A stretch of DNA of 64,000 bases from Gnetum montanum (lineage: Eukaryota; Streptophyta; Gnetopsida; Gnetales; Gnetaceae): contig MNCI01027436.1 in assembly GCA_015680685.1 (NCBI GenBank), positions 195,146 to 259,145 on the forward strand. The letters run 5' to 3'. A program made the translations under genes and the position numbers. Below the pieces are notes generated by a model. The model was not told where the DNA came from. It made no database searches and saw nothing but the letters and a program-made list of their open reading frames with translations. Shown piece after piece: positions 34,180 through 45,399 of the stretch (positions are counted from its first letter, which is position 1; the number at the start of each line of letters is the position of its first letter).

Positions 34180-35100
34180 TGCACAACCGCTTCCTAACTT
34201 AGTGTGGGTTAAGAGGTGTGTAGGGCCTAGATGGTACTATATAGTATTCCCCTTGACCTTTGTCTACTATGTTGAAGGGAAATTCTACCCATAAAGCATC
34301 TTCTAGGAGGTTGTTGGCTTCTTCTATTTACTTGGGTAGGTTTACCGTATGTGTTTCATCCTTATCCTTTACTATGGGTGTGTCATCAAGGAACTCCACA
34401 TCTAGCCCTTGCTTTGTGTCTATGTTATTAATGGCTATAGGGGTTGCATTATCACTATGGATAATGACCTCACCATTTTCATATGAGAGGTGGATTTCCT
34501 GATGGATTAGAGAGGAAATAGTCCATAATTGGGCTAACCATGGCCTTCCCAATATTAAGTTGAAGCCTAGCATTTCCTCAACAATGATGAACTTAGCAAT
34601 AGTGGGGAATTCTTCCCCTTTCATGAAGGCTATCATGATGGTCCCCTTAACAATCACACATGATCTATTAAATGATTTTAGGCACATTGTTTTTGTGGGC
34701 TTGATCTACTCAATGAGGCCTAGTATGTTAACAATAGTGTATGGGATGACATTTGTTGCCACTGCATCATCAACATGGACACTATAATAACTTGATCCTT
34801 CTCAAGATTAACCTTGATCACCTCATCACAAAATGCTAGGGCTATTAAGCTTGATTCCTACGATGTAGGAGGCAACATCATAGCATGGATGGAGTGTTCA
34901 TCTACTGGGATGTCCTCCATGATAGGAATGGAGGTCAGCATATGAACTAACACTTTATGATGGGTAGGTGATGTCATAATGAGGTCATATAGGCTCAACA
35001 CTATGTTTTTCTACTTCAAGGCTTACTTCACCTAGGCCAATGCATCTAGGAAGTCCTTTCCATTGTCTACCATTTTGTTGGCCTTGACCTCCTCCATGCA
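34180..35100 (-). pseudogene. Aspartic protease of family 1, block B
   Basis: The minus strand reads VHVDDAVATNVIPY near 34,780-34,740, where the usual catalytic D-T/S-G position has DDA. VEEMLGFNLILGRPWLAQL follows near 34,570-34,520, and then NGEVIIHSDNATPI. Copy C has DDGAATNII at the equivalent place and the inverted fragment D has NDGVAKNVI. The order gag-then-protease continues to the right. Beyond 34,180 the C-terminal region ends before the array. Broken by stops. Confidence 0.75.
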
Positions 35101-37803
35101 TCCTAGGAGATGAATCTCACATGGAGGGGATTTGGGCCTTGCTTACCTAGACTATCTGGGAGCCTTAGTACTTAATTGTGGCTTGCTAGTAGTGGCCTCT
35201 TTGGTTGATTTGGCCATGGGAACTGCAGAAAAGGGGACTAGTTTGGATGGACCTGATGATCTCTACTCCTAATGTTGCCTAAGAATTTTATTAGTGAGAC
35301 ATTCATTAGACCACCTAGGTTGCCACCTAGATCATCTATTGGTGTGACCAATAAGATTTTCTCTTGGGTGAGAAGGTGCTAACACATTACCCACCACTAG
35401 ACTTCAAGTAGGTGAGGGGTTAGCATGTTGTAACACCCTTACAACAAAGGGTGGTTGAACTATTGCTACTGTGACATGCTGGGAAATCCTAACCATGAAG
35501 GATGTTTTCGGCACCCAAGATGGCACTCTGATGATAAAAGGAGGCCTCAAATTCATGGAGGCTAAGGGGAACCCTATGTTGCTAAAGGGCACATGGACCA
35601 TGAATGGCTATTACACAGATTTTAGGTTTTCATAAATGCTAATGGAATTGATGAAATGCCCTACATCATCTACATTTACAAGATTCTTGTATACCCTCAT
35701 GGATTGGTTTTGAGGCCTCACTAGGTTGTTAGCATCAAGAACCAACTTGCCTCTGTCAATCATTCTTTATAGATCACCCTACAAAGCCATGCAAAAATCA
35801 ATTTTATGGCTAGGCAACTAATGGTAGTGACAAAATCTATCTATCCTAAAGTGCTTATGGATTGGAATCTCATTCAAGGCTATGCTCAAGGGATTCCTCA
35901 AGAGCTTGTAGCATCTATAATGTCTTTTACAAATATCCTTGGACATTTTCTTATACTGGATGTGTCTAAACTTAAGCAGTTGGTCTAGGAGTTCTAATGA
36001 TTTAAGGGGCAATAGGGTATACTTTGAGCAATCCTTGCACTCAAAGTTGGACCTCAAAGCTACTTGCGTTGTGGGCATTGATAATGTAGGCTAGTTAGTT
36101 TTTATGGTGCTAGAGCTAGTAGTTTTGTTATTGGCTAAAGCTTTGTGTGGCCTAGTCGTTGGCTTTGGATTAGTGGCTTTGGCTTCATTCCCCATAGTTG
36201 CCATGGTTGCAACTTGTTTTCCCTTGTCCTTGTCCTTTTTCATGTGCAAGTTCTTATAGGCCATGTAGGTCGAGTTCTTACTAGCTTCTATTGCATCCTA
36301 TATGATTTTTATTTGTGCAAAAGCTTGGCTCAAGGACTATGGGGCTAGATAGTATAGCTTTGACTAGATAAAGTCATTAACTGCATCCTTGAAGATGGCC
36401 AGAAGGTGCATTTTAGCAATTGACTCATAGATTTCATTTAGTGAAGTGCTCCAATGTTGAATAAATTTCTACACAGGCTCTAGATGGCCCTACTTAATTT
36501 ACACAAGCTAGTCAAGGATGGTTTTGAGCTTCAAGTTGTACTTCAAGCATGTGACAAATTGATTGAGCAGATCCTCCAAAGAGGAGATTGAGGCCCTAGG
36601 CAATGCTCGATACCAATCTAGTGCCTTATCAATGAGTGACATGGTGAACACACGTATGATGGTGTGTGGCCATGCCTACAATAGCAAGCACTCAAATTGG
36701 AAGGTTACTAGGTATGCATTAGGATCTCCTTCACCATTGTACTTGGTGAAGTGAGGAAGCGGGATCCTTGTTGGGAAAGTCATTGGTGGAACATCAAGAC
36801 TTATGGGATCATCTTGGTAGAAGTCCACCATGTGAACTATTTTAGAGGAGGTAGCCTTGAGTCACTTAACCTCTTCTGTAAAGGTTTGGATTAGCTGGAA
36901 TGCCTAATCCAAGCCTTTGGATGGAGCAGCAAGCTATGATGATTATGCCATCAATTATGCTAGTTGGGTGACCCATGACCTAGCTGCAAGTTATAAGACC
37001 ATGCAAGATGCTTGCTGTGTAGGCTGAGCTACAGGTATAGTGACCAAGGCAAACCATGCATGCATGGGTTGGGCCATTGTCGAAGATGAAAACAAATAGG
37101 TAGGACATAAATGAATATGCATAATGTGAATGTAGGGTTGTGTAGACATGATGATTGTTAGCAAGGAAGATTGGGTAGGCTATGACTATACCACAAAGAG
37201 CATGTTGATGGGAGGTACTCCGTCTTGGCATGTATACTACATTTGGTGGATCACCACCCTAGGTGTTAACCTAGAGGATGATACTAGAGCTATAACTATC
37301 TCCAAAAAGATAGGAGGGCAAGACTATGGGAGGACCAAACTAGGGATTGTCCACTAGAAGGAGGTATGGAAAGAGTCCTCATGCTCAAATTGAGCTTCAA
37401 ACTCATCCTACTCTTCTTGTAGGGGCTTCTCATAATCTATCCCTACCTCACGTTCACTCATTCTAATGAGCTAGGCAAGCATCCACCGATAGGGTTTAGT
37501 GAGTGAAATAAAGTCAATGGAGGAAGGGATGTACTCCTGTCCATTTTGGTGGATGAGCTCATAACCTCGCTTGGCCTCCATGTCTAGATGATCTAAGAAT
37601 AGACCCACTTGGAGCTTCACACAAATGAAGTTGTACTACTCATCATTGAGCACAATGTACTTAGGATCTTGGTGACGCAACTTGAGGGACTACCTTGGTT
37701 CTACCATGGCAAGACTAGCAAGGTGGTTAATCCTATTTTCTTACTGGGTAGGCAATATAGAAAGCATACTTAGGATTGATGTTGAAGGTTGTTCAGAGTT
37801 CAT
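35100..37803 (-). pseudogene. Gag of family 1, block B
   Basis: The minus-strand frame starts at ATG 37,803-37,801 (MNSEQPSTSILSM), chosen because it is the first ATG after the LTR leader and because copy C has an ATG at the same relative place. The gag core is near 36,790-36,370 (FTKYNGEGDPNAYL, LIDKALDWYRALPRASI). The lysine-rich KKDKDKGKQVATMATMG follows, and then the C-terminal region (36,078-35,818, with CYKLLRN and FRIDRFCHYH) and Pro/Phe-rich PPFVVRV repeats near 35,450-35,600. Gag would build the particle. Numerous TAG stops show decay. Confidence 0.75.
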
Positions 37804-38308
37804 GGTGATAATTAAAAGAAAAATAGCTAACTCTGAAAATTTTTGAAAAAATATCTAGGTCTAGAAACTGTAGAAAATGGCTAAGTCTTAAAACTATAAG
37901 AAAATTAACTAACTCTAGAGAAAATAACTAAGTTTGAAGATCGTAGGAAAATGGCTAAGTCTAGAGACTACACTCTCCACGTTGAGAGATAACTACACTC
38001 TCTACACTGAGAGCTTACTACACTCTCTACTGAAAGCCCATAATTTAGCTAAGTGTAGGAAGGATGCTTTGGGGTTGCTACATGGGGTTCCAAGGGAACT
38101 AGTAATGGGCTCTACTCTACACCAACTAGTTTGTAGATAATACCTATGCTAGCCTAAGATTCAACTACTACATGGAGCAGGTCCATAGGGGTGTTGGATC
38201 TACACTAGCCTAGAGCTAGCAACAATGACGTAGAAAGCACATGAGGCAACAACCAACAAAGTCAAAAAGAGAGAAGTAGATTTGGCCCTCCTTCTAGCAC
38301 TAGAAAAG
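37804..38308 (-). other. Leader and candidate primer-binding region, block B
   Basis: This untranslated stretch lies between gag and LTR. Repeated CTACACTCTC blocks with partly complementary GAGAG partners lie at 37,965-38,040. Close to the LTR the minus strand reads TAGTGCTAGAAGGAGGGCC. Copy C has CATTAGAAGGAGGGCC at the same distance from its LTR (63,890-63,914). This conserved block is the best candidate for the primer-binding site; I cannot assign a tRNA. Confidence 0.4.
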
Positions 38309-38356
38309 TGTAGCAACCAAAAATGTCAATGGATGGAATGGGAACATAGAGAGGTA
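38309..38356 (-). repeat. 5' LTR remnant, block B
   Basis: TGTAGCAACCAAAAATGTC and about 30 further bases match the inner edge of the family 1 LTRs, up to GAGAGGT. The rest of the LTR (about 3 kb) is missing. The sequence changes directly to the plus-strand gag-protease fragment of element D. Confidence 0.7.
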
Positions 38357-39327
38357 TGTGGGTGCCACCTTGGGCATCCACAACATCCTTCATGGTTAAG
38401 GTCCCATAGTATCCATTCATTACAACATTAAACTGGCATGCCACAACAACAACTACTAAACAACCATTTGTTGTTAGGATGCCACAATGAGCTGACCCCT
38501 CACCTACCCCATGTCTGGTAGTGGACAATGTACTAACTCCTTCTTGTCCAAGGGCTAACCCTACTAGCAACATGGGTAGATCCACTAGATGGCAGTGCAA
38601 GAGGCCAAAGAAGCACCTTCTAAATGAAATGGCTAGGCAATAATGAGACCAAAGAGTGAGTAGTTCGCAAAAGCTAGTCCTTGTCTTTGCAATCCATGTG
38701 CTTGAAGCAACTGAAAAGGCCACAATTAGGAAACCACAACCATGCACTAAGGCTCCCAAATAGGCCAAGAAAACCAAGTCCAAGTCCCCTCTATGAGAGA
38801 TCTATCTCTTAGGCCACATGAAAGAGGCCAAGGCCAATATAACAACCAATGCCAAGGACTTCACAGATGCATTAGCCTAGGTCAAGTAAGTGCTAAAGCA
38901 TAAAAATAGAATGTTGCGCATGTATGACCTAGTCATGACCTCATCTACTCACTGAGAAGCATTGGCCCAGATGTTGGCCTCCATTCCTATTATGGAGGAC
39001 ATTCCAACAAATGAGAATACCATTCGTGTAGTGATGTTTCACTCAACACCACAAGAATCAAGTTCAACAACCCTAGCATTTTGCAACAAGGTAATCAAGG
39101 TCAACCCTAAGCAAGGGGAGGTTACCATAGCTCTAATGTTCGTTACCATACATGTTATGCAATGCACAATTTGTAGGGTGCATGTCAATGATGGTGTGGC
39201 AAAAAATGTAATATTGTACATCATCATTGACAAGCTTGGCCTTATAGATGAGATTAGGCCAATAAAAGCTGTGTCTAAAATCCTTCAATGGATCATGCAT
39301 CACTATCCATGGAATGATAACCATAGC
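38357..39327 (+). pseudogene. Gag C-terminus and protease of element D, right half
   Basis: The plus strand continues the gene broken at 4,184. It begins VPPWASTTSFMVKV, matching VPSWVPKTSFMVRI on the minus strand near 35,500. QPFVVRMPQ and DPSPT follow, then a lysine/alanine-rich stretch, MAQMLASIPIMEDIPTNEN (38,962) and the protease start VHVNDGVAKNVILY (near 39,180-39,225). A one-base frameshift follows, after which KSFNGSCITI is readable. The gene ends at 39,327 where a family 2 LTR was inserted. Element D is a family 1 relative in the opposite orientation. Confidence 0.75.
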
Positions 39328-40233
39328 TGATGAGTGGCTAGATACCCCTACATCCAACCATGTGAATCATGGGCATTCACACGTGACTTGGTCAAATTCT
39401 GTAGATTGTAAGCACTTTGCATACACTAGACCCTAACCAGCAAAACCTTGTGTTATAATGGTCATTATCTTCCCAACCTCAGTTGTGATGTTCTGATTAC
39501 GATGGTTAAGTGAAATTGAGGGAAATTATTTTTATGGCTTTTTCAATTTATCTTCTAGCATCTAATTCTTGGAATGGAAAGTAAGGAATGGAATATTACA
39601 TAATCTATAATAATCCTAATCTATATCTTAACTCTTCCTAGCATAAGCATCCAATCCCATCTTCCATGCACATCCTGAGCATCCCCTAACCACTATTGGG
39701 TTACCAAACATTAAGCGTCCCTGGGTTGACAAGTGTTGGGTTTACATTCGAGATGGTCGTACTTATGGTTTCTATGAACTATAAAAGAGCAATAGTAATT
39801 AAAATAATAACAATGGAAACTTAAGGAATTATTAAAGTATAGAAATATTAAACTATTAAATGCATCAAATGACTAAGTCCAATTACTGCAAGGAATGCTT
39901 GAAAAGCTCATCTTTATTACCATTCATGCCAATGAGCTCAGGTACATCAGTGCTCAAATAAAGAGCCGAACACCTTTCTTACACCTATAGCAGGCTCTTA
40001 GAAAATATTCTAGCTCTCATGGATACAAACTGCAAGAGCTTCACTATGATTTCCAAAAAGATACCTAAGTGTGGCAAGAGCCCACTTATTTATAGGCTGA
40101 AACAGCCTCTACATAAACGGGGCCACGTCGATGCATGGAGGGATGCGTCGAAGGGGCCGCATCGATGCGACCACATATACGGGGTCCCGTATATGTGGCC
40201 TAGTCGATGCATCAACTATTTAGCACTTCATCA
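39328..40233 (-). repeat. 3' LTR of a second family 2 element
   Basis: A 906-bp LTR, minus strand. It starts TGATGAGTGGC, the reverse complement of the family 2 LTR end, and finishes CTTCATCA. It is followed by TACCCCCACAAC, the reverse complement of the family 2 polypurine tract. A minus-strand TATAAATA lies near 40,087-40,094. It interrupts the element D protease. Confidence 0.8.
40171..40198. repeat. 28-bp perfect palindrome in U3
   Basis: CCACATATACGGG and its exact complement are separated by two bases. It lies about 40-60 bp inside the LTR start of the minus-strand element, close to repeated TCGATGCATC/G words. It may be a U3 protein-binding dyad. Confidence 0.8.
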
Positions 40234-40245
40234 TACCCCCACAAC

Positions 40246-40811
40246 TAAGTAAAAACTTGTCCTCAAGTTCCTCTACAATTTGGAAGGTATGAAATTTTTA
40301 TTACAACACACATGACACACACACATGACATGCCAAGTTTCTGAGTGTACAGAGAAGAAAAAATTACAAAATGGTGGTATTCAGAGAAAAAATTGAATAC
40401 CTTAATATTCTTGGATTCTCTGTCATGTTGAAAGATGCAAATATTGCTGGAGAAAATCACATCATCCCTGGGGCGATGGTTCTGATAGACCTTCACTAGC
40501 CTCTGGCCCACGTGGTGGCGGTGGCATGAACAATGTCTGCCTTGCAACAGCTACAACATCTAGAGGCAACTGGAAAGCCTCCAGGAGGGCCCTCATTTTT
40601 TCCACATTTCTTCTAGGATCATTCATAGTCCAGGCAGCTTTACCAATGTGTGCCGAGACTGGAACCTCCCAAGGGGATGGAATCTAGGGAAGAGTTCTTT
40701 CAAATTGATGAACCAAGCTGCAAACTATTTTCATTCAATGTTGAATGCTTGAATTAATGTCTGTAGCTTCTGGTAGTCATTCATTCAATAGGCCAAGTTC
40801 TCCATGACTAC
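40246..40811 (-). other. 3' untranslated region of the second family 2 element
   Basis: It lies between the stop of the coiled-coil frame and the polypurine tract. The 50 bases next to the tract match the end of the first family 2 element. The open frame at 40,547-40,263 has no similarity I recognise and is probably chance. Confidence 0.4.
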
Positions 40812-42101
40812 ACATTATCTTTCAAAATGTGTGCAAAGAACCTTGAGTTCCACATTTGCTATCTCCAATTTTTGTTTTGTCACCTTGTGCACTTGGAACT
40901 CACCCTCATATAAAGAATATAAGGTAGCCACTTGGTTTTCTAGTTCAGACTGTAGTCTCCCAGCTGTTAGCATAGCCAAATTTGTGTAGTGATAGTTGGC
41001 CAACTCCATGTATTCTATCATTTCTTCAATCTATAGTTCCTTGAGGTGGATCTCAACCTGGTTGTAGACATTCAACCCATCAAAGATAGGTTGCCATACC
41101 TCACCTCCTTCTCAGAGCTACTAGAGCACTTGGTTCATCTTAGCCTTTGCAACTTGAATCTGTTTCTTGTTCACTTCCTTTTGCAACCCCACTTAGTCCC
41201 TATAATGATTCTTAACTTTTTTAAATTTAAGGGCTTCGTTCTTCCAAGCGGTGGTTTCAATGGCTGATTTCTGTCATAAGATTCAAACCTCCTCCATGGA
41301 TAGATTTCAATTCTCAGTTGTCCACCTCCTCACATTAGCGTTCACCCTAGCTAGCTCTTCCTACTATTGGTAAATAAAGCTTTTAATGTGTTCATTTTCA
41401 ACACCAACATTGCGTGGGCGATGAACCTCCATGGTCAACCTGACATTATCGTGGTGAACCTCTATCAAGTCCTTGTTTAGATGATATACATGAGCATCTT
41501 CCAAGGACTTATCAAGGATCACCGACTCTTGCTCATCCTCAACTATCTAAAGGTTGACCTAAAGGTATTGAAAAGCTTCATCTCTGGTGAGGTNGTAAAG
41601 GTTGACCTAAAGGTATTGAAAAGCTTCATCTCTGGTGAGGTCATGGTTGAGAAGAGCTAGATCAACAAGTTGGGTTCTTAATTCAGCAACTTCTGTTTCC
41701 AAGTGTTGACAATTAGCTTGAGCAGCTTCAAGTTGCCCTTCCAAGATGAGACTCTTACCCCTTGTCGAGAGTAGTTCTGACTAGGTTATTGTGATGTTGT
41801 CTGGAAGGTCAAAGACATCCAGAAGTAGTTGCCTAGTTTCCACCACTTGGTCCAATAGTTCTTCATGTTAGGCTACATCGTTCCTGCTACGTGAAGTCCC
41901 GACGGATGCCTGTACATCTTTGAGTCCATGTACATCTGGTACAAGTGCTGCCAGTGCATTAAGGGCTGTAGCAATCGTATCAACAACCACTTTGGCTGCA
42001 ACCTCCTATCCTTGGTGCTGCATCACCAAGACTATTTCCCCCTCGACATCTTCCAAGCGTATCGAGCAAGTAGCGGCATTTCCTAAAATTTCAACAAATA
42101 C
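40812..42101 (-). pseudogene. Long coiled-coil ORF in family 2 element (broken)
   Basis: One minus-strand frame can be followed from 42,101 to a stop at 40,814-40,812, about 410 codons once the duplicated N region is collapsed. It is rich in Leu/Glu/Lys/Gln heptad-like stretches, for example KSLILEGQLEAAQANCQ near 41,760-41,700 and LQSELENQVATLYSLYEGE near 40,950. About a dozen stops interrupt it, mostly TAG or TGA. No catalytic motif is visible. The N-terminus is removed by the copy C insertion at 42,102. It is in the sense direction of its element, at the 3' end where pol or an extra ORF would lie. The first family 2 element lacks it. Function unknown. Confidence 0.55.
41548..41641. other. 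Assembly artefact: N between identical 46-bp flanks
   Basis: Bases 41,548-41,593 equal 41,596-41,641; an N and one G lie between them. This is the same signature as at 28,422-28,506. Confidence 0.9.
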
Positions 42102-42766
42102 TGTAGCAACCGAAAATGTCGATGGCTGGAAACACCGAGAGGTTGTTGGTCAAATAGTCTTAACCCCAGATCCATGGGAGGGCCATGCTGGATAAAATGG
42201 AAGCGAGGTGCCCTGAACGGTCTAGTCGATTAGATAGGGACTTATTCAGTGTCACTAAACCTTATGTAAACGTTTGATATGGAGACAATGCTTATAGTGC
42301 AAAATAAAAAAATTTATTAAATGCAAGGAAGCGAAAACTATGTAGAATGCAATGATAAGCAAGAGAATAAAGCAAACTAGAGTTAAGAAATGCACCACTT
42401 TAATATTATAGCTTTACTTTGTCAAGTTGGATACAATCAATTGCACCACACTAGGAAGCATAGAGATCCCAAAAGTAACCAAGACATTCAAAGCAAGCCA
42501 ACTATGTGCTTGAACACAGACTTAAGAGCCAATAATGCAAAATGCTACAAAGCCAACTTGACGATTTTGTTAACAAATTGCTAAAGTTTGCTAACCAAAT
42601 TGCCAAAAGCTAAAGTTTTTGCTAAACACCAGGATTTCCAATTTGCTAGTTTGCCAACAAATGTTAAGAATTCTTGGGATTGCTAATAGTGCTTAAAAAT
42701 TTCCAATCCCTAAAAGTTGCCAACCAAACCAAAATTTGCCAACCCTTTGAGCATTGTTCATCGGGG

Positions 42767-42774
42767 TATTTATA
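42767..42774 (-). promoter_or_regulatory. LTR TATA box, copy C
   Basis: The minus strand reads CCCTATAAATACCCC. It is conserved with the copy A and copy B LTRs and should drive the minus-strand gag-pol transcript. Confidence 0.65.
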
Positions 42775-42959
42775 GGGCTAGGAGCACGTAAGAGATGTAG
42801 TTTGGATGCCATGTGTCCTGGACCCACAAGGTGTTGACGTGTCCGTACTGCAGGACCATGCAAAGCTGATTGACAAGCCTACCATGCTACAATCACATTG
42901 TCGAAACTAGAGATACTGGGATCAAGGGTGCCAATGATGCAGACAAGAAGTGAAGCATA

Positions 42960-43735
42960 CTAATGTAGTGTAGCTGCTTACTACGCTATGGTACGCTATG
43001 GAGCGTAGCATGTTGGCATAGCGTAGCTGCTTGCTACATTATGCTACGCTTAGTCGCCTGCTACGTTGTGCTATACTATGGAGCATAGCATGTTAGCGTA
43101 GCGTGGTAGCTTGCTACATTGTGCTACACTATGTAGCGTAGCATAGCGTAGCCACTAGTTTGAAGAAGAAATTTGCATTAGAGTTAATTGGATGTGCTGG
43201 AAGCTTTTGAAGTGTTTTGGCTAGTTCTACATGTTTGCTACGCTATGCTACATTGCGTAGCGTAGCATAGTGTAGCAGCTAGCTTTAACTACAATTTGCA
43301 TTTAAGTTGCAAACGTTTGTTTGAAGATCATGCTGACAATCTGCTACCTTTTCTCTTTGCAACATGAAGCTCTTGAACTTACTAATCCTACATTCTAAGA
43401 TTCCTTTTATCATTCTTGCACCACTGCTATGCCATGCTATGCTATGTAGCGTAGCATAGCGTAGTAGCCAACATAGCTTGCCTTTTGCTTAATCCACCAC
43501 TTTTCTAGTAAGAGGAGCTTTGCTAAAGAACTTGAAGTTGAACAAGACAACTAGTTTTGTAGGTTTAAGTACTTGTCGACTATTATTGGAATCACTAGGT
43601 AAGCTGGGCATTTCTGTCCTGCCTTTGCTACGCTATGCTACACTACATAGTGTAGCGTAGCATAGCACTTTGTTCTACAACTGTCTTCTAAGGCCTTCTA
43701 TGCTACATAGCATAGCATAGCGTAGCAAATTTCCT
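42960..43735. repeat. CTACGCTA dyad cluster in copy C LTR
   Basis: Repeated GCTACGCTATG and GTAGCGTAGCATAG words in opposite orientations form many imperfect palindromes. The clearest is at 43,626-43,667, about 20-bp arms around a 2-base centre. They lie in U3, upstream of the minus-strand TATA box. Confidence 0.75.
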
Positions 43736-44011
43736 TGCTAGAGAACTTACCAAATTGTTTCGCACATCATGAGCACCGTCAATAAATCCAAGCATGGTTT
43801 CTGAGTAAACTGTTAGCTGGGTGAATTACCCAAATGGGCAAGCTGGAGGGTCCGTCGGGCCTGTCAACACTGGGAGTAGAAAATTTTCCAAATTGAACTT
43901 TCTAAACTCATAGTATCAATTTCCTATCAAACTTCCATGACACTGCACTTATGGAAATCCTCTGCTTGAATTCTAAGAACCCAATGAAGCAAGAATGCCT
44001 TGAAAATTTAG

Positions 44012-44086
44012 GGTGTTTCATTGGCCCCTGTTTGTTGATGTCTGGAGGATGGACCCGAGATACGCTGACAAAGAATATGAAACACC
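44012..44086. repeat. Conserved 75-bp dyad in copy C LTR
   Basis: It begins GGTGTTTCATTGGCCCC and ends TGAAACACC, as at 8,691 and 19,209. Inner arms TTTGTTGATG and CGCTGACAAA are less perfect here. Confidence 0.65.
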
Positions 44087-45399
44087 ACAAAGGACAAAAT
44101 GCTAACATTACTCTTCGGTGATCGCTAAGATGTCTCTTAACTGTGCTTGAGAGTGTTGCATTGGTTATGCAGGGAAAAGGGAAGGAAAAAGCAGGGGGAA
44201 GGAGGTTCAGGAACATGGCAAAGATGAAACTTAGTAGAATCCCTCATTGGAATGCTTGTGAGGGAGATGTTTGCATGGTCATATTTATTTTCACTAACCT
44301 TTGACCTCTCATCAAAATTCTTAAAGAGGGTGATTGCAAAACAGCCTATGTGCCATTTGTTTTAGGCACATTTTTTTTTGTGAGATTTTTCTCTTTTATG
44401 CTTTTATTTTCACTATTTTTCCATTTACATTTGCAAACAACCTTATTGTTGCAAGACAGGTGTTTCTTTCTTAGTATGAGTTATGTTACATCCACATGGG
44501 GCTCTAACCTACCTACAGATGCTTCCCATGCAGTGAGTTGCATTACCAACATCATGGACTTTGCGGTTGGGCATATGGGAGGGCACTACAGGTATTAGGA
44601 AAAAATTGTAAAAGAGATGAGAGAGTGGAAATTGTGGGTGCAAGGAATGAGGTAAAGGAGCTTAAAGGGGAGGGTAGGATGTGCACTCTAAAGTAGCCAA
44701 GCTAATCAAGACAAGCACCTTGTAGCAATGTAGTGTCCTATTGCCACAGCGCAATGCACCTCTGTCCGACGCCCCTCTAGTAGGCACCCTGCAAACACAA
44801 CAAAAACCAAACCAAGAGAAACAACCATGATGCAAAATGAAGGTAAAGGTCTTGCTTGCTATGGACACTGTTGGAGCCTTGGACATCATTGCTGAGGTGT
44901 GTGACCTCCAAACTAGGAAGGCCAGTAGTGTCCTTGGTAGCATCATCATGGAGGAGCTAGCACCGAGGAGGCTAGGAGTTACTATGAATGCAGATGCTCA
45001 AGAAACCATGCCCAAGGCAACAATTATGCAGTTCAACTATGATATGGGCTATCCAAAAGCTAAACATCTTTTGGGCATAGATGATGGCAAGGGCTGGAGG
45101 ATAACAATATTGTGGATGGGCCACAATACTGCTAGAACTCCAATAGTAGGTGCTAACCAGGGAAGCTACTGCTAGGGCGATGAGCCATGGTGGCGGTAGT
45201 TTCAAAGAGTCAGCAAGATGTTAGAAGAAATCTCCAAAGGATCAACAAGATGCTAGGAGCAGTGGCATTCCATATGTTCCAAAGGGTGTTTTCTTGGTGT
45301 CATGAACTGCATTCTGGAACTGCAACATCCCACCCCGTGTTGGCACTATGCACGCTTGCTTGCTTGATGAGTCATGATGCATGCTGAGGACATGCCGCG

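Larger units (their letters stand above)
42102..45324 (-). repeat. 3' LTR of family 1 copy C
   Basis: A 3,223-bp LTR starts TGTAGCAACCGAAAATGTC and ends CTGCA; the aligned end in copy B is GCTACA. The polypurine complement ACATCCCACCCC follows. The base run AATAC at 42,097-42,101 is the left target-site copy; the right one is beyond the window. Landmarks: minus-strand TATA at 42,767, dense CTACGCTA dyads at 42,960-43,735, and the conserved long dyad at 44,012. A plus-strand ORF of 112 codons at 44,837-45,175 has partial similarity in copy B at 20,080-20,450 but is probably not a gene. Confidence 0.85.

Noticed and set aside
38262-38783. A 173-codon minus-strand ORF, the longest uninterrupted frame in the window
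   Set aside because: It is antisense to the element D gag-protease fragment, whose plus-strand reading has clear family similarity. It has no recognisable domain.
44837-45175. A 112-codon plus-strand ORF
   Set aside because: It lies inside the copy C LTR in antisense. The matching copy B region (20,080-20,450) shows partial similarity, but that follows from LTR homology and the frame is not conserved.
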